Source: Xenophilus sp. AP218F (GTDB lineage Bacteria > Pseudomonadota > Gammaproteobacteria > Burkholderiales > Chromobacteriaceae). From it: 64,000 bases of DNA. The translations under genes and the position numbers were made by a program. The stretch is taken from the NCBI GenBank assembly GCA_002213445.1, contig NJIE01000011.1, forward strand, positions 46,383-110,382, in the 5' to 3' direction. Of the stretch, positions 54,400 through 63,827 are shown in pieces; within the stretch, counting starts at the first letter, position 1; each line of letters opens with the position of its first letter. The notes under the pieces are model-generated. The model did no database searches. It was not told where the DNA came from and saw nothing but the letters and a program-made list of their open reading frames with translations.

Positions 54400-54822
54400 A
54401 TGGGGATGAATGTGGGGTCTTCGGAAGAAGACGACCTGATGATGGAGATCAACACCACGCCGCTGATCGACGTGATGCTGGTGCTGCTGATCATGCTGAT
54501 CATCACGATACCGATCCAGACGCACGCGGTGAAGCTGGACATGCCGGTGAACACGCCGAGCAAGCCATTGGCGAAGCCGGTGGTGGTGCAGATCGACATC
54601 GCGCCGGACAACGGTGTGCTGTGGAACGGGGAGAAGCTGGCGGGGCGGGCGCAGCTGGAAGCGAAGCTGACGGCGGCGGCGAACAGCGCGCCGCAGCCGG
54701 AGCTGCACATCAAGCCGAACAAGGACGCGAGCTACGCGCCGGTGGCGATGGTGCTGGCGGAGTCGCAGCGTCTGGGTCTGACCAAGCTGGGGATTGTAGG
54801 GTCGGAACAATTCGTTCAATGA
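54400..54822 (+). CDS. ExbD-like protein (second copy)
   Basis: A 140-residue second ExbD with INTTPLIDVMLVLLIMLIIT and the same conserved Asp, but a different periplasmic part (VNTPSKPLAKPVVVQIDIAPDNG). Receptor-linked TonB systems with two exbD genes are also known in Xanthomonas. A GGAGGAGAAGG site lies before ATG 54400. Ends the operon. Confidence 0.9.
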   Translation: MGMNVGSSEEDDLMMEINTTPLIDVMLVLLIMLIITIPIQTHAVKLDMPVNTPSKPLAKPVVVQIDIAPDNGVLWNGEKLAGRAQLEAKLTAAANSAPQPELHIKPNKDASYAPVAMVLAESQRLGLTKLGIVGSEQFVQ

Positions 54823-54858
54823 CATTCAAATAGAAAATCCGCTATGGCATGATGAGCA

Positions 54859-54888
54859 AACAGGCGGCGCCGCGATGCCGCCTGTTTT
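54859..54888 (+). terminator. Rho-independent terminator of the TonB operon
   Basis: A perfect 10-bp stem (54859-54868 with 54877-54886), 8-nt loop, then TT within a short T-run. Confidence 0.85.
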
Positions 54889-54981
54889 GCGCCGGGCAAG
54901 TGGTATGCTACCGGTTTCCTGCCAACATCCAGGCTTGGCCGTTTGCATCCAGGCTTGAATCAAGAATCCAGAAAAACCGTC

Positions 54982-56082
54982 ATGAACACACGTCTCATCC
55001 TTCCCGTCCTGCTTGTCGCGGCGCTGGCGGCCTGTGGCGACGCCGGCCAGAAGTCGGCCGGCGAGCACAAACCGGCGGCCGTGCCCGCGCGCATGCTGTC
55101 TGCGGCCGATGTCGCGCGCGCCAGCGCTCAGCCGCTGGCGGCCAGCATTCCGTTTACCGGCACGCTCAACCCGCTCGCCAGCAGCAGCCTGGCGGCGGAG
55201 GTGGACGCCAGCGTGCGCGAAGTGCGGGTGCGCGAGGGCGAGCGGGTGCGGCGCGGGCAGGTGCTGGCGGTGCTGGACGCCGAAGCCTTGAGCCAGTCGG
55301 TGGAGGAGCAGAACGCGCAGCTGGACAACTCCAAGTCGCGCCTGCGGCTGGCCAAGGCCAAGCTCGACAAGCAGCGCGAACTGCTGGGCAAGGGTTTTAT
55401 CTCTCAGGTGGCGTACGACGAGCTGGAAAGCGACTACCGGGTGCGCGAAGGCGAATTGCGCGCGCAGGCGAGCCAGCTGGCGCGCGCGCGCCGCCTGCTG
55501 GCCGACACCCAGGTCAAATCGCCGATAGACGGGGTGGTTTACGAGCGCAAGATCAATCCGGGCGAAGTGGCCAGCCGCAATACCAAATTGTTCTCCATCG
55601 CCGATTTGTCGGTGCTGGAGATCGCCGCCAGCGTGCCTTCGCGGTTGATTTCGCAGGTGCGGGTCGGAATGCCGGCGGTCTTTACGGTGGAGGGCCACGC
55701 CGGCAAGCAGCGAGGCGAAGTGGTGCGCGTCAATCCGGTGGCGATTGCCGGCACCCGCAGCTTTACCCTGTTCATCCGCGTGAACAACCCCGACGGCGCC
55801 TTGCGCGCCGGCCAGTTCGCCAAGGGCGGCGTCACCATTCGCCAAATCGAGGGCGAGGTGGTGCTGCCGCAGGCGGCGGTGCGCGATCTGGGCGGCAAAC
55901 CCTGGGTGTTGCTGGCCAGCGGCGGCAAGCTGGAGAAGCGCGAGGTCAAGGTGCTGCTGGCCTCCGACAGCGAGCGCAAGCTGGCGGTTTCCGGCGTCAA
56001 GCCCGGAGAGTGGGTGGTGGCGGCCGAGCTGGTGGGCAGCAAGGCCGGCGATCCGATCAAGCTGCCGGCCGGCCAGTCCTGA
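54982..56082 (+). CDS. RND efflux periplasmic adaptor (lipoprotein)
   Basis: A 366-residue membrane-fusion protein. The lipobox LAAC puts a lipid anchor on Cys18. Order: lipoyl halves around VREVRVREGERVRRGQVLAVLD and KSPIDGVV, the helical hairpin (about 95-175), beta-barrel and membrane-proximal domains. It couples the pump encoded next to an outer-membrane channel not present in the window. The terminator just upstream separates it from the TonB operon. The stop is 15 nt from the pump gene. Confidence 0.9.
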   Translation: MNTRLILPVLLVAALAACGDAGQKSAGEHKPAAVPARMLSAADVARASAQPLAASIPFTGTLNPLASSSLAAEVDASVREVRVREGERVRRGQVLAVLDAEALSQSVEEQNAQLDNSKSRLRLAKAKLDKQRELLGKGFISQVAYDELESDYRVREGELRAQASQLARARRLLADTQVKSPIDGVVYERKINPGEVASRNTKLFSIADLSVLEIAASVPSRLISQVRVGMPAVFTVEGHAGKQRGEVVRVNPVAIAGTRSFTLFIRVNNPDGALRAGQFAKGGVTIRQIEGEVVLPQAAVRDLGGKPWVLLASGGKLEKREVKVLLASDSERKLAVSGVKPGEWVVAAELVGSKAGDPIKLPAGQS

Positions 56083-56097
56083 ACGGGGAGATGAGCG

Positions 56098-59000
56098 ATG
56101 TGGCTAACCCGCGTCAGTATCCGCAACCCGTACTTCGCCGCCGTGCTGATGATCACGCTGGTGGTGCTGGGCCTGTTTTCGGTGCAGCGCATCACGGTGG
56201 AGAGCATGCCCGACGTGCGCTTTCCGGTGGCGGTGGTCAGCACCAACTATCCGGGCGCGTCACCGGAGGTGGTGGAGAGCGAAGTGACCAAGCCGATGGA
56301 AGAGGCGCTCAACACCATCAGCGGCATCAAGGAAATGCGCTCCTACTCGATGGAGGGCAACTCCTTCGTCGTCGTCGAGTTCGAGCTGTCGGAAGACGCC
56401 GACAAGGCGGTGCAAAGCGTGCGCGACAAGGTGTCCTCGGTGCAGGGGCGCTTTCGCCGCGAGATCCAGACGCCCACCGTCGGCCAGCATGACCCCAACG
56501 ACGAACCCATCCTGTCGTTCTCGCTGCTGTCCAAGCAGCTGTCTCAGCGCGAACTGACCACCTGGGCCGACAAGGTGCTGCGCAAGCGCCTGCAAATGGT
56601 GCAGGGCGTCGGCGAAGTCAGCTTGATCGGCGCGGCGCGGCGCGAAATCCAGGTGGAAATCGATCCGATGCGGCTGGAGGCTTCCGGCCTGTCGCTGCCG
56701 GACGTGACCGAGGCGCTCAACGGCGCCAACCAGGATTTCCCGGCCGGCGCGGTGTCCACCGCCAGCAAGGAATGGTCGGTGCGGGTGGCGGGCAAGATCA
56801 AGTCGGTGGACGACTTCGCCGCGCTGGCGGTGGGCTATCGCAACGGCGCGCCCATCCGGCTGGACGATATCGCCACCGTGCGCGACGCCACCGCCGAGCA
56901 GGACAGCGTGTCGCTCACCAACGGCCAGCCCGGCATCGGCGTCGATATCAAGGCCACCCGCGGCAGCAACGTGGTGGAGCTGGCCAAGAACGTCAAGGCC
57001 GCGCTCGACGATCTGAAAAAGCAGATGCCGGCGGGCGTGGAGATCAAGACCACCTACGACCAGTCCGAGTTCGTCGAGAAGCAGCTGCGCGAAGTCGCCT
57101 CCACGCTGATCGAAGGCGTCGGCCTGACCGTGCTGATCGTCTTCCTGTTCCTGGGCAGCTGGCGCAGCACGGTGATCACCGGCCTGACCCTGCCGGTGGC
57201 GCTGATCGGCACGCTGTTCGTGGTGTACGCGCTGGGCTTCTCGCTCAACGCGCTGACGCTGCTGGCGTTGTCGCTGTCCATCGGCCTGTTGATCGACGAC
57301 GCCATCGTGGTGCGCGAGAACATCGTGCGCCACGCCGCCTTGGGCAAAAGCCATTACCAGGCGGCGCTGGAAGGCACCAACGAGATCGGGCTCGCCGTGC
57401 TGGCCACCACGCTGACCGTGGTGGCGGTGTTCCTGCCGGTGGGCTTCATGGGCGGCTACATCGGCAAGTTCTTCCACCAGTTCGGCATCACGGTGGCGGT
57501 GGCGGTGCTGATTTCGATGTTCGTCAGCTTCAGCCTGGACCCGATGCTGTCATCGATCTGGCACGACCCGCATCATCACGGCGACAAGCACCGCGGTCCG
57601 CTGGGGCGCACGCTGGACTGGTTCGAGTCCAGCCTCGACCGGGTGGGCGAGCGCTACGTGCGGGTGATCGCCTGGGTGCTGGGCCATCGCAAGACGGTGC
57701 TGGCTTTCGCTCTGTCGATCACCATCGGCAGCTTCATGCTGGTGCCGATGATAGGCGGCGAGATGATGCCGGAAGCCGATAGCGGCAACTTCAACATCAG
57801 CTTCGAAACCGCGCCCGGCTCGTCGCTGGATTACACCGCGCGCAAGGCGCTGGAAGTGCAGGCGGCCATCGCCGGGGTGCCGGAGATCAAGTCGGTGAAG
57901 CTCAACGCCGGCAACAGCAGCTTTGGCGGCGGCAAGAACAGCGGCTCGCTGTCGGTGGATGTGGGCGGCAAGGAAACCCGCAAGCGCGGCCTCAACGACA
58001 TCATCGCCGACGTGCGCCAGCGGGTGCAGCGCGTCGCCGGCATCAATATCCAGTCGGTGGCCAACGAGCAGCAGTCGTACAAACCGATCCGGGTGGGCTT
58101 GCGCGGCTCCGACATCGTCGAGCTCGCGCGCGCGGCCGACGAGGTCAAGCGACGCATCGCCGGGGTCAAGGGCGTCAGCGACATCGAATCCAACCTCAGC
58201 GAGGGCGATCCGTCGCTGAATCTGGAAATGCGCCGCGACGCGGCCACCAGCCTGGGGGTGGACTTGTCGCGGCTGGGCAATACCTTGTCGGTGCTGTTCG
58301 CCGGCAGCGCCACCACCACCTGGGAAGCGCCGGACGGCGAAAACTACGACGTGCGCCTGCAGATTCCCAAGGCCGAGCGCAAGCAGGAACTGCTGGACGC
58401 GCTCAAGGTGGCGGGGCGGCCGGACGAGCACGGCGCGGCCAATATGGTGCCGCTGTCCCTGCTGGTGGACATCCGGCAAGGCGAGAGCCCGCGCCAGATC
58501 AAGCGCGTGGACATGATGCGCGAAGTCACCATCATGGCCAACGTGGAAGGGCGCGACGTCGGCAACGCTTCGGCCGACGTCGGCAAGCTGGTGCATGCGA
58601 TGCAGCTGCCGCCCGGCGTGCAGCTGGTGCAGGGCGGGCAGCAGAAAGAGATGGCGGAATCGCTCTCCAGCGCGGTGCAGGCCTTGTTGCTGGGGGTGGT
58701 GTTCATCTATCTGATCCTGGCGGCGCAGTTCCGCAGCTTCACCCTGCCGGTCACCATCATGATGGCCCTGCCGCTGGCTTTCGGCGGGGTGTTCGTGGCG
58801 CTGTTCCTGTGCGGCTCCACCCTCAACATCTTCTCGGTGATCGGCATCATCATGCTGATGGGGCTGGCCGCCAAGAACGGCATCCTGCTGGTGGATTTCA
58901 TCAACCAGTCGCGCAAGGAAGGCATGGAGCGCACCGCGGCCATCATCGAGGCCGGCCGGGTGCGCCTGCGCCCCATCCTGATGACCAGCCTGGCGATGAT

Positions 59001-59220
59001 ATTCGGCATGCTGCCGCTGGCGCTGAGCACCGGCGAGGGCTCCGAGGGCAACCGCGCCATGGCGCAGGCCATCATCGGCGGGCTGGTGACCTCCACCTTG
59101 CTGACCCTGATCGTGGTGCCGGTGGTGTACACCTATCTGGACGGTGTGCGCAGCCGCATCCGCCGCGCGCTGGGCGGCCGCCGCGAGGAGGGCGCGCTCA
59201 AGGTGGAAACCCAGGAGTGA
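56098..59220 (+). CDS. RND efflux pump, HAE1-like inner-membrane transporter
   Basis: A 1040-residue proton-driven exporter of the AcrB/MdtB superfamily. Twelve membrane helices with two large periplasmic loops. Signature parts are RNPYFAAVLMITLVVLG at the start, GIKEMRSYSMEGNS, LSIGLLIDDAIVVRENI (helix 4 with the proton-relay Asp pair) and IMLMGLAAKNGILLVDFINQSR (helix 10 region). Substrates unknown. GGGGAG lies before ATG 56098. No outer-membrane factor gene follows, so it likely uses a shared TolC-type channel. Confidence 0.93.
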   Translation: MWLTRVSIRNPYFAAVLMITLVVLGLFSVQRITVESMPDVRFPVAVVSTNYPGASPEVVESEVTKPMEEALNTISGIKEMRSYSMEGNSFVVVEFELSEDADKAVQSVRDKVSSVQGRFRREIQTPTVGQHDPNDEPILSFSLLSKQLSQRELTTWADKVLRKRLQMVQGVGEVSLIGAARREIQVEIDPMRLEASGLSLPDVTEALNGANQDFPAGAVSTASKEWSVRVAGKIKSVDDFAALAVGYRNGAPIRLDDIATVRDATAEQDSVSLTNGQPGIGVDIKATRGSNVVELAKNVKAALDDLKKQMPAGVEIKTTYDQSEFVEKQLREVASTLIEGVGLTVLIVFLFLGSWRSTVITGLTLPVALIGTLFVVYALGFSLNALTLLALSLSIGLLIDDAIVVRENIVRHAALGKSHYQAALEGTNEIGLAVLATTLTVVAVFLPVGFMGGYIGKFFHQFGITVAVAVLISMFVSFSLDPMLSSIWHDPHHHGDKHRGPLGRTLDWFESSLDRVGERYVRVIAWVLGHRKTVLAFALSITIGSFMLVPMIGGEMMPEADSGNFNISFETAPGSSLDYTARKALEVQAAIAGVPEIKSVKLNAGNSSFGGGKNSGSLSVDVGGKETRKRGLNDIIADVRQRVQRVAGINIQSVANEQQSYKPIRVGLRGSDIVELARAADEVKRRIAGVKGVSDIESNLSEGDPSLNLEMRRDAATSLGVDLSRLGNTLSVLFAGSATTTWEAPDGENYDVRLQIPKAERKQELLDALKVAGRPDEHGAANMVPLSLLVDIRQGESPRQIKRVDMMREVTIMANVEGRDVGNASADVGKLVHAMQLPPGVQLVQGGQQKEMAESLSSAVQALLLGVVFIYLILAAQFRSFTLPVTIMMALPLAFGGVFVALFLCGSTLNIFSVIGIIMLMGLAAKNGILLVDFINQSRKEGMERTAAIIEAGRVRLRPILMTSLAMIFGMLPLALSTGEGSEGNRAMAQAIIGGLVTSTLLTLIVVPVVYTYLDGVRSRIRRALGGRREEGALKVETQE

Positions 59221-59225
59221 CAAGC

Positions 59226-59255
59226 AAAGTGCCGGCAAATCGCCGGCACTTTTCG
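59226..59255. terminator. Rho-independent terminator after the RND pump
   Basis: A perfect 11-bp stem (59226-59236 with 59242-59252), 5-nt loop, T-run on the plus strand and A-run on the left; it can serve both convergent genes. Confidence 0.88.
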
Positions 59256-59272
59256 CATGGAGGGAGGCGCGC

Positions 59273-59638
59273 TTATTTGCGCTGCGGCGCGACGCAGTCG
59301 TTGCCGTCGAAGCTCACCGACAGGATCAGGTGCGTTTTGGGATCGGCCACGAAGTTGGTGGTGCAGCTGTAGTAAACCGAACCGCCGCCGCTGACCGCCC
59401 ACGGCGAGTAGAAATAGCCGCCCTGTACCGGCATTTCCTGGCTGTAGGCGACGCGATAGGTGTAGAGCTGGTTGCCGTTGGGCATGGTGATCTGGCTGGA
59501 TGGCGCGCCCCATTGGGCCAGCATCTCGTTCACGTCGCGGCCCTGCCAGCCGTAAACCTTCTGGGCGTAGCCCTGTTGGGTGGCGCAGCCGCTGAGCAGG
59601 ACGGCGGCGAGCGCGATCGCTCCGGCGATGGCTTTCAT
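59273..59638 (-). CDS. Small lipoprotein, BamE/SmpA-like outline
   Basis: A 121-residue lipoprotein with the lipobox LLSGC (Cys18). The segment VNEMLAQWGAPSSQITMPNGNQLYTYR resembles the BamE/SmpA/OmlA-type fold, where a helix is followed by W-G-x-P. Two more Cys near the C-terminus may pair. Function unknown; the resemblance is weak enough that I give no symbol. GGAG before ATG 59636-59638. Confidence 0.75.
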   Translation of the reverse strand: MKAIAGAIALAAVLLSGCATQQGYAQKVYGWQGRDVNEMLAQWGAPSSQITMPNGNQLYTYRVAYSQEMPVQGGYFYSPWAVSGGGSVYYSCTTNFVADPKTHLILSVSFDGNDCVAPQRK

Positions 59639-59732
59639 ACGGGATTCTCCGGGTGGTTGAGTGGCGCAGGCGACGCGATCCGGGTGGCCGCCGCCTTTAT
59701 TTTACGATGCTGTCAGCCCCGCTTGCTTGTCA

Positions 59733-59772
59733 ATCGTTAAGGTTTGGCAGCCTGGGGGCTTGTGTTAACGAT
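59733..59772. promoter_or_regulatory. Inverted repeat upstream of the peptide-uptake operon
   Basis: ATCGTTAA (59733-59740) and TTAACGAT (59765-59772) form an 8-bp dyad with a 24-bp spacer, in the divergent region between the lipoprotein and the peptide-binding protein genes. Possible operator; a TTGTCA hexamer adjoins it at 59727-59732. Confidence 0.45.
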
Positions 59773-59896
59773 GTTGTGAAACGAAGAAAAAACGAGAAAA
59801 GGCGGCGTGGCCGGGTAAACCGGCCGCGACCGACCGACGACGCGGCAGGCTGTCGCCAGCGGGGCGCGTCGATGACAAAAACAAAGGAGAAGTCTC

Positions 59897-61675
59897 ATGT
59901 GCCTGAAACAGCCTATCCTGGCGGCACTATTGGTTTGGGGAAGCGTCGCGCCGCTGCACGCCGCGGAGAAGGTGCTGAACGTGTCCTTTCCCGCGCCGGA
60001 AACCGGGTTTGACCCGGCCAAGGTCTCGGACATGTATTCAGCGGCGGTGATCGAGCATATCTACGACCCGCTGCTGACCTTCGATTACCTGGCCCGGCCG
60101 GTCAAGGTGATACCCAACGTCGCCGCGGCCATGCCGGAGGTGAGCCCGGACGGGCTCACCTACACCTTCCGCCTGAAGAAGGGCATCTATTTCGCGCCCG
60201 ATCCGGCGTTCAAGGGCAAGAAGCGCGAGCTGACCGCCGCCGATTACGCCTATTCCATCAAACGGCTGCTGGACCCGGCGGTGGCCTCGCCGCTTAGCGA
60301 TGCCTTCTCCGGCAAATTCGTCGGTCTCGACGCGCTGGTGAAGAAGGCAGGCAAGGGCGGGCTGGATTACGACGCGCCGGTGGAGGGCATCCGCGCGCTG
60401 GACCGCTACACGCTGCGGCTCAAGCTCACCGCGCCGCTCCCGGCTCTGAAATACATGCTGGCGGCCAGCTGGGTGGAAGCGCAGGCGCGCGAAGCGGTGG
60501 AGGCTTATGGCAGCAATACCAACGCCCACCCGGTGGGAACCGGCCCTTACATGCTCAAGAGCTGGCAGCCGGGCAATCACATCACCCTGGTTCGCAATCC
60601 CCATTTCCGCAAGGAAACCTTCCGCTATCAACCGGGCGCCAATCCCGTGGACCAGCGCGTGGCGCGGGAGATGAACGGCAAGCGCTATCCGCAGATCGAC
60701 CGCATCGAAATCGACGTGATCGAGGAAGAGCAGCCGACCTGGCTGGCCTTCAAAAGCGGCGAGCTGGACTACACCGGGATTCCCCAACCGCTGATCCGTC
60801 AGGTGTTGCGGCTGGACCGCGACAACCCCTGGCGGGCGGAGCTGAAGGCGGAGATGCGGGACAAGGGCGTCACCTTGCAGCGCGAGCTGGGCGAAGAGGT
60901 GACTTTCTATAGCTTCAACATGAAGGATTCCGTGCTCGGCGGTTACGGCAAGGACAGGATCGCGCTGCGCCGCGCCATCGCGATGTCTTTCAACATGGGG
61001 GAAACCATACGCGATATCCGCCGCGGCCAGGCGGTGCCGGTGCAGTATCTGGTTCCGCCCAATGTGGCCGGCCACAATCCGGATTTTCGCGGCGCTTTCC
61101 CGTACAACCCGCCGTTGGCCAACGCCTTGCTGGATCAGGCCGGTTATCGTCGCGGCGCCGACGGCTATCGCGTCCAGCCCGACGGCAAGCCGCTGGTGGT
61201 GGATTTCGTCAGCGGACCGTCGGCCATCGACAAGCAGTGGAACGAATACTGGCAAAAGGCTTTCGACGGCATTCATGTCCAGGTCAACTTCCGCACCATG
61301 CAGTGGAACGAGCAAGTCAAGGCGCAGCGCGACTGCAAATACGGCATGGTGGGCGGCGCGTGGTCTGCCGACTATCCGGACGGCGACAATTTCATGCAGC
61401 TTTTGTACGGACCCAATGCCGGCGGCAACAACGCCGCCTGCTACCAATCCGCCCGTTTCGACAAGCTTTACGATCAGGCCAAGAACCTGAGCGACGGCCC
61501 GGCGCGGCAGCGGCTGTACGATCAGATGAACAAGATCGTGATGGCGGATACGCCGTGGGTATTCGGCGACATCCGCTTCAGCAACATGCTTTACCAGCCG
61601 TGGGTCAAGGGGGCCAAGCTGCATCCCAACTTCAACGCCACCTGGCGTTTCCTCGACGTCGGCAAGAAACCGTAA
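59897..61675 (+). CDS. Peptide ABC transporter substrate-binding protein
   Basis: A 592-residue periplasmic receptor of the SBP_bac_5 (OppA/DppA) family, signal peptide 1-22 (ending LHA). Family parts: ETGFDPAKVSDMYSAAVIEHIYDPL, DGLTYTFRLKKGIYF, ELTAADYAYSIKRLLDP and PVGTGPYMLKSWQPGN. At this length it is nearer the larger beta-proteobacterial members that serve varied peptides. AAAGGAG lies before ATG 59897. It starts a four-gene or longer operon. Confidence 0.9.
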   Translation: MCLKQPILAALLVWGSVAPLHAAEKVLNVSFPAPETGFDPAKVSDMYSAAVIEHIYDPLLTFDYLARPVKVIPNVAAAMPEVSPDGLTYTFRLKKGIYFAPDPAFKGKKRELTAADYAYSIKRLLDPAVASPLSDAFSGKFVGLDALVKKAGKGGLDYDAPVEGIRALDRYTLRLKLTAPLPALKYMLAASWVEAQAREAVEAYGSNTNAHPVGTGPYMLKSWQPGNHITLVRNPHFRKETFRYQPGANPVDQRVAREMNGKRYPQIDRIEIDVIEEEQPTWLAFKSGELDYTGIPQPLIRQVLRLDRDNPWRAELKAEMRDKGVTLQRELGEEVTFYSFNMKDSVLGGYGKDRIALRRAIAMSFNMGETIRDIRRGQAVPVQYLVPPNVAGHNPDFRGAFPYNPPLANALLDQAGYRRGADGYRVQPDGKPLVVDFVSGPSAIDKQWNEYWQKAFDGIHVQVNFRTMQWNEQVKAQRDCKYGMVGGAWSADYPDGDNFMQLLYGPNAGGNNAACYQSARFDKLYDQAKNLSDGPARQRLYDQMNKIVMADTPWVFGDIRFSNMLYQPWVKGAKLHPNFNATWRFLDVGKKP

Positions 61676-61690
61676 GGCAAGGGGAAGATC

Positions 61691-62629
61691 ATGTCCGCTT
61701 ATATCATTCGCCGTGTGCTGCAGATGATCCCCACGCTGTTCGGGGTGATGCTGCTGGTATTCGTTCTGTATACGCTGGTGGGCGGCGACCCGTCGCTGAT
61801 CCTGGCCGGCAAGCACCTGACGCCCGACGTGCTGGCCAACATCCGCGCCCAGCTCGGCCTGGACCAGAGCCTGCCGATGCAGTTCTGGGGCTTCGTCAAG
61901 CAGGTGCTGACGCTGGATTTCGGCACGTCCTGGTCCACCCAGCAGCCGGTGTCCGACATCCTGAAGAGCCGCATCGGCCCTTCGCTGACGCTGACCGGCG
62001 CCATGCTGGTGGTCGATCTCCTGATCGCCGTCCCGCTGGCCGCGCTGGTGGCTTACTTCCGCGGCGGGTTGACCGACCACATCATCACCATCATCTGCAC
62101 CGTGGGCATGTCGATCAGCTCGCTGGTCTACATCATCGCCGGCCAGTACTTCCTGGCCTTCCAGTGGGGTCTGTTCCCGGTGCGCGGCTGGGGCGACTCG
62201 TTCTGGGTCAACCTGCTCCTGTACGTGCCGCTGCCCCTGCTGATGGGCCTGATGGTGTCGCTGGGGCCGGATATCCGCTTCTATCGCAGCTTTTTCGTGG
62301 AGGAACTGAGCCAGGACTACGTGCGCACAGCGCGCGCCAAGGGTTTGTCCGAAAGGTCGGTGATGCTCAAGCACGTGCTGCGCAACGCCATGATCCCGGT
62401 GGTCACCAGCGTGATGATGTCCTTGCCCTACCTGATGATAGGCGCGCTGGTGCTGGAGAGCTTCTTCGGCATTCCCGGCATGGGTAACGAGGTGATTCAG
62501 GCGGTCAACAAGAGCGATTTCCCGGTGATCAAGGCCATCACCATCTACATCGCCATCGCCACCATGGCGTTCAACCTTTTGGGCGACCTGGTCTACAAGT
62601 GGATCGACCCGCGCGTGCAACTGAAGTGA
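61691..62629 (+). CDS. Peptide ABC transporter permease (DppB/OppB type)
   Basis: A 312-residue inner-membrane permease with six helices. SAYIIRRVLQMIPTLFGVMLLVF is the family N-terminus; the EAA-like loop is DYVRTARAKGLSERSVMLKHVLRNAMIPV. GGGGAAG lies before ATG 61691, 15 nt after the receptor stop. Confidence 0.92.
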   Translation: MSAYIIRRVLQMIPTLFGVMLLVFVLYTLVGGDPSLILAGKHLTPDVLANIRAQLGLDQSLPMQFWGFVKQVLTLDFGTSWSTQQPVSDILKSRIGPSLTLTGAMLVVDLLIAVPLAALVAYFRGGLTDHIITIICTVGMSISSLVYIIAGQYFLAFQWGLFPVRGWGDSFWVNLLLYVPLPLLMGLMVSLGPDIRFYRSFFVEELSQDYVRTARAKGLSERSVMLKHVLRNAMIPVVTSVMMSLPYLMIGALVLESFFGIPGMGNEVIQAVNKSDFPVIKAITIYIAIATMAFNLLGDLVYKWIDPRVQLK

Positions 62630-62648
62630 CGCCGGGAAGGAGAAGAAC

Positions 62649-63707
62649 ATGACTGCATTGCAAAACGCCGCCGCCGCGCCGCTGACGGCTGCCTCCCGAA
62701 GCCTGTGGGCGCTGGGCTGGCAGCGTCTGAAGCGCAACAAGGTGGGCTTTGTCTCGCTGTGGATCGTCGTCGCCTACCTGGCGCTGGCGGTCGGCGGCTG
62801 GTTCAATCTGGTGGGCGGCCGCTGGGCCGACGAAATCGCCGCGCCTTACGCGCCGCCGTCGTGGGTGCGCCCGTCGGCCGAAGATGTCTTGCCGCCCGCG
62901 CCGCAAACGGCGCGCGGCGACCAGCCCATCATGACGCTGACGCCGGAGGAGGACCCCATCGCCAAGGAACTGGCCGCGGCGCGGCAGCACGTCGGCGAAT
63001 ATCCGGACCTTGCGCCGGCCAAGCTGGAAAGCCTGCCGTTCGGCGCGGACCTGCGCGGCCGCGACATCATCCAGAAAACGCTGAAAGGCACTTCCACCTC
63101 CATCTTCGTCGGCGTGTTCGGCGCGGTGCTGTCCCTGCTGATCGGCTGCGTGATCGGCGGCGTCTCCGGTTACTTCGGCGGCAAGGTGGACGACTTCCTC
63201 AACTGGTTCTACAGCATCTTCACTTCGGTGCCTGACATGCTGTTGCTGCTGTCCTTCGCCGCCGTCTCCGGCCGCGGCATCGCCACCATCATCACGGTGA
63301 TGGCCTTCACCAGCTGGACCGGCACGTATCGGCTGGTGCGCGCCGAGTACATGAAGCTCAAGAGCCGCGAGTTCGTGCAGGCCGCCAACGCCATCGGGGC
63401 CAGCGACAGCCGCCGCATCTTCATCCACATCCTGCCCAATATCTCGCACCTGCTGCTGGTGCAGTTCTCCTTGCTGACGGTGGGACTGATCAAGTACGAG
63501 GCCATCCTGTCCTTCCTCGGCTTCGGCGTCGGCGTGCGCGAGGTTAGCCTGGGCTCGATGCTGGCGGAAGCGCCGACCGAGCTGATCCAGGGTTACTGGT
63601 GGCAGATGCTGGCGGTGACCATCGCCATGTCGGTGCTGGTGACGGCTTTCAGCCTGTTGGTGGACGCGCTGCGCGACGCGCTGGACCCGCGCGCGGCCGG
63701 CAATTAG
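62649..63707 (+). CDS. Peptide ABC transporter permease (DppC/OppC type)
   Basis: A 352-residue partner permease. LWALGWQRLKRNKVGFVSLWIV opens the protein; a longer than usual periplasmic stretch (about 55-135) follows the first helix, then FGADLRGRDIIQKTLKGTSTSIFVG and the EAA-like loop REFVQAANAIGASDSRRIFIHILPN. GAAGGAG lies before ATG 62649. Confidence 0.92.
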   Translation: MTALQNAAAAPLTAASRSLWALGWQRLKRNKVGFVSLWIVVAYLALAVGGWFNLVGGRWADEIAAPYAPPSWVRPSAEDVLPPAPQTARGDQPIMTLTPEEDPIAKELAAARQHVGEYPDLAPAKLESLPFGADLRGRDIIQKTLKGTSTSIFVGVFGAVLSLLIGCVIGGVSGYFGGKVDDFLNWFYSIFTSVPDMLLLLSFAAVSGRGIATIITVMAFTSWTGTYRLVRAEYMKLKSREFVQAANAIGASDSRRIFIHILPNISHLLLVQFSLLTVGLIKYEAILSFLGFGVGVREVSLGSMLAEAPTELIQGYWWQMLAVTIAMSVLVTAFSLLVDALRDALDPRAAGN

Positions 63708-63720
63708 GCACAGCGGCAGG

Positions 63721-63750
63721 GCGGATGCCCCGTTCTTTGGGGCGATCCGC
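63721..63750 (+). other. Intercistronic hairpin before the ABC ATPase
   Basis: GCGGATGCCCC (63721-63731) pairs with 63739-63750 with one bulged G. No T-run; a stability or partial-termination element within the operon. Confidence 0.55.
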
Positions 63751-63827
63751 CGTGATGGCTGACTGCTGGCGGAACGCCCCGATAAAGCCGGGGCTTCCGC
63801 CCCACGACTCTCCTAAAGGAGAAAGCA

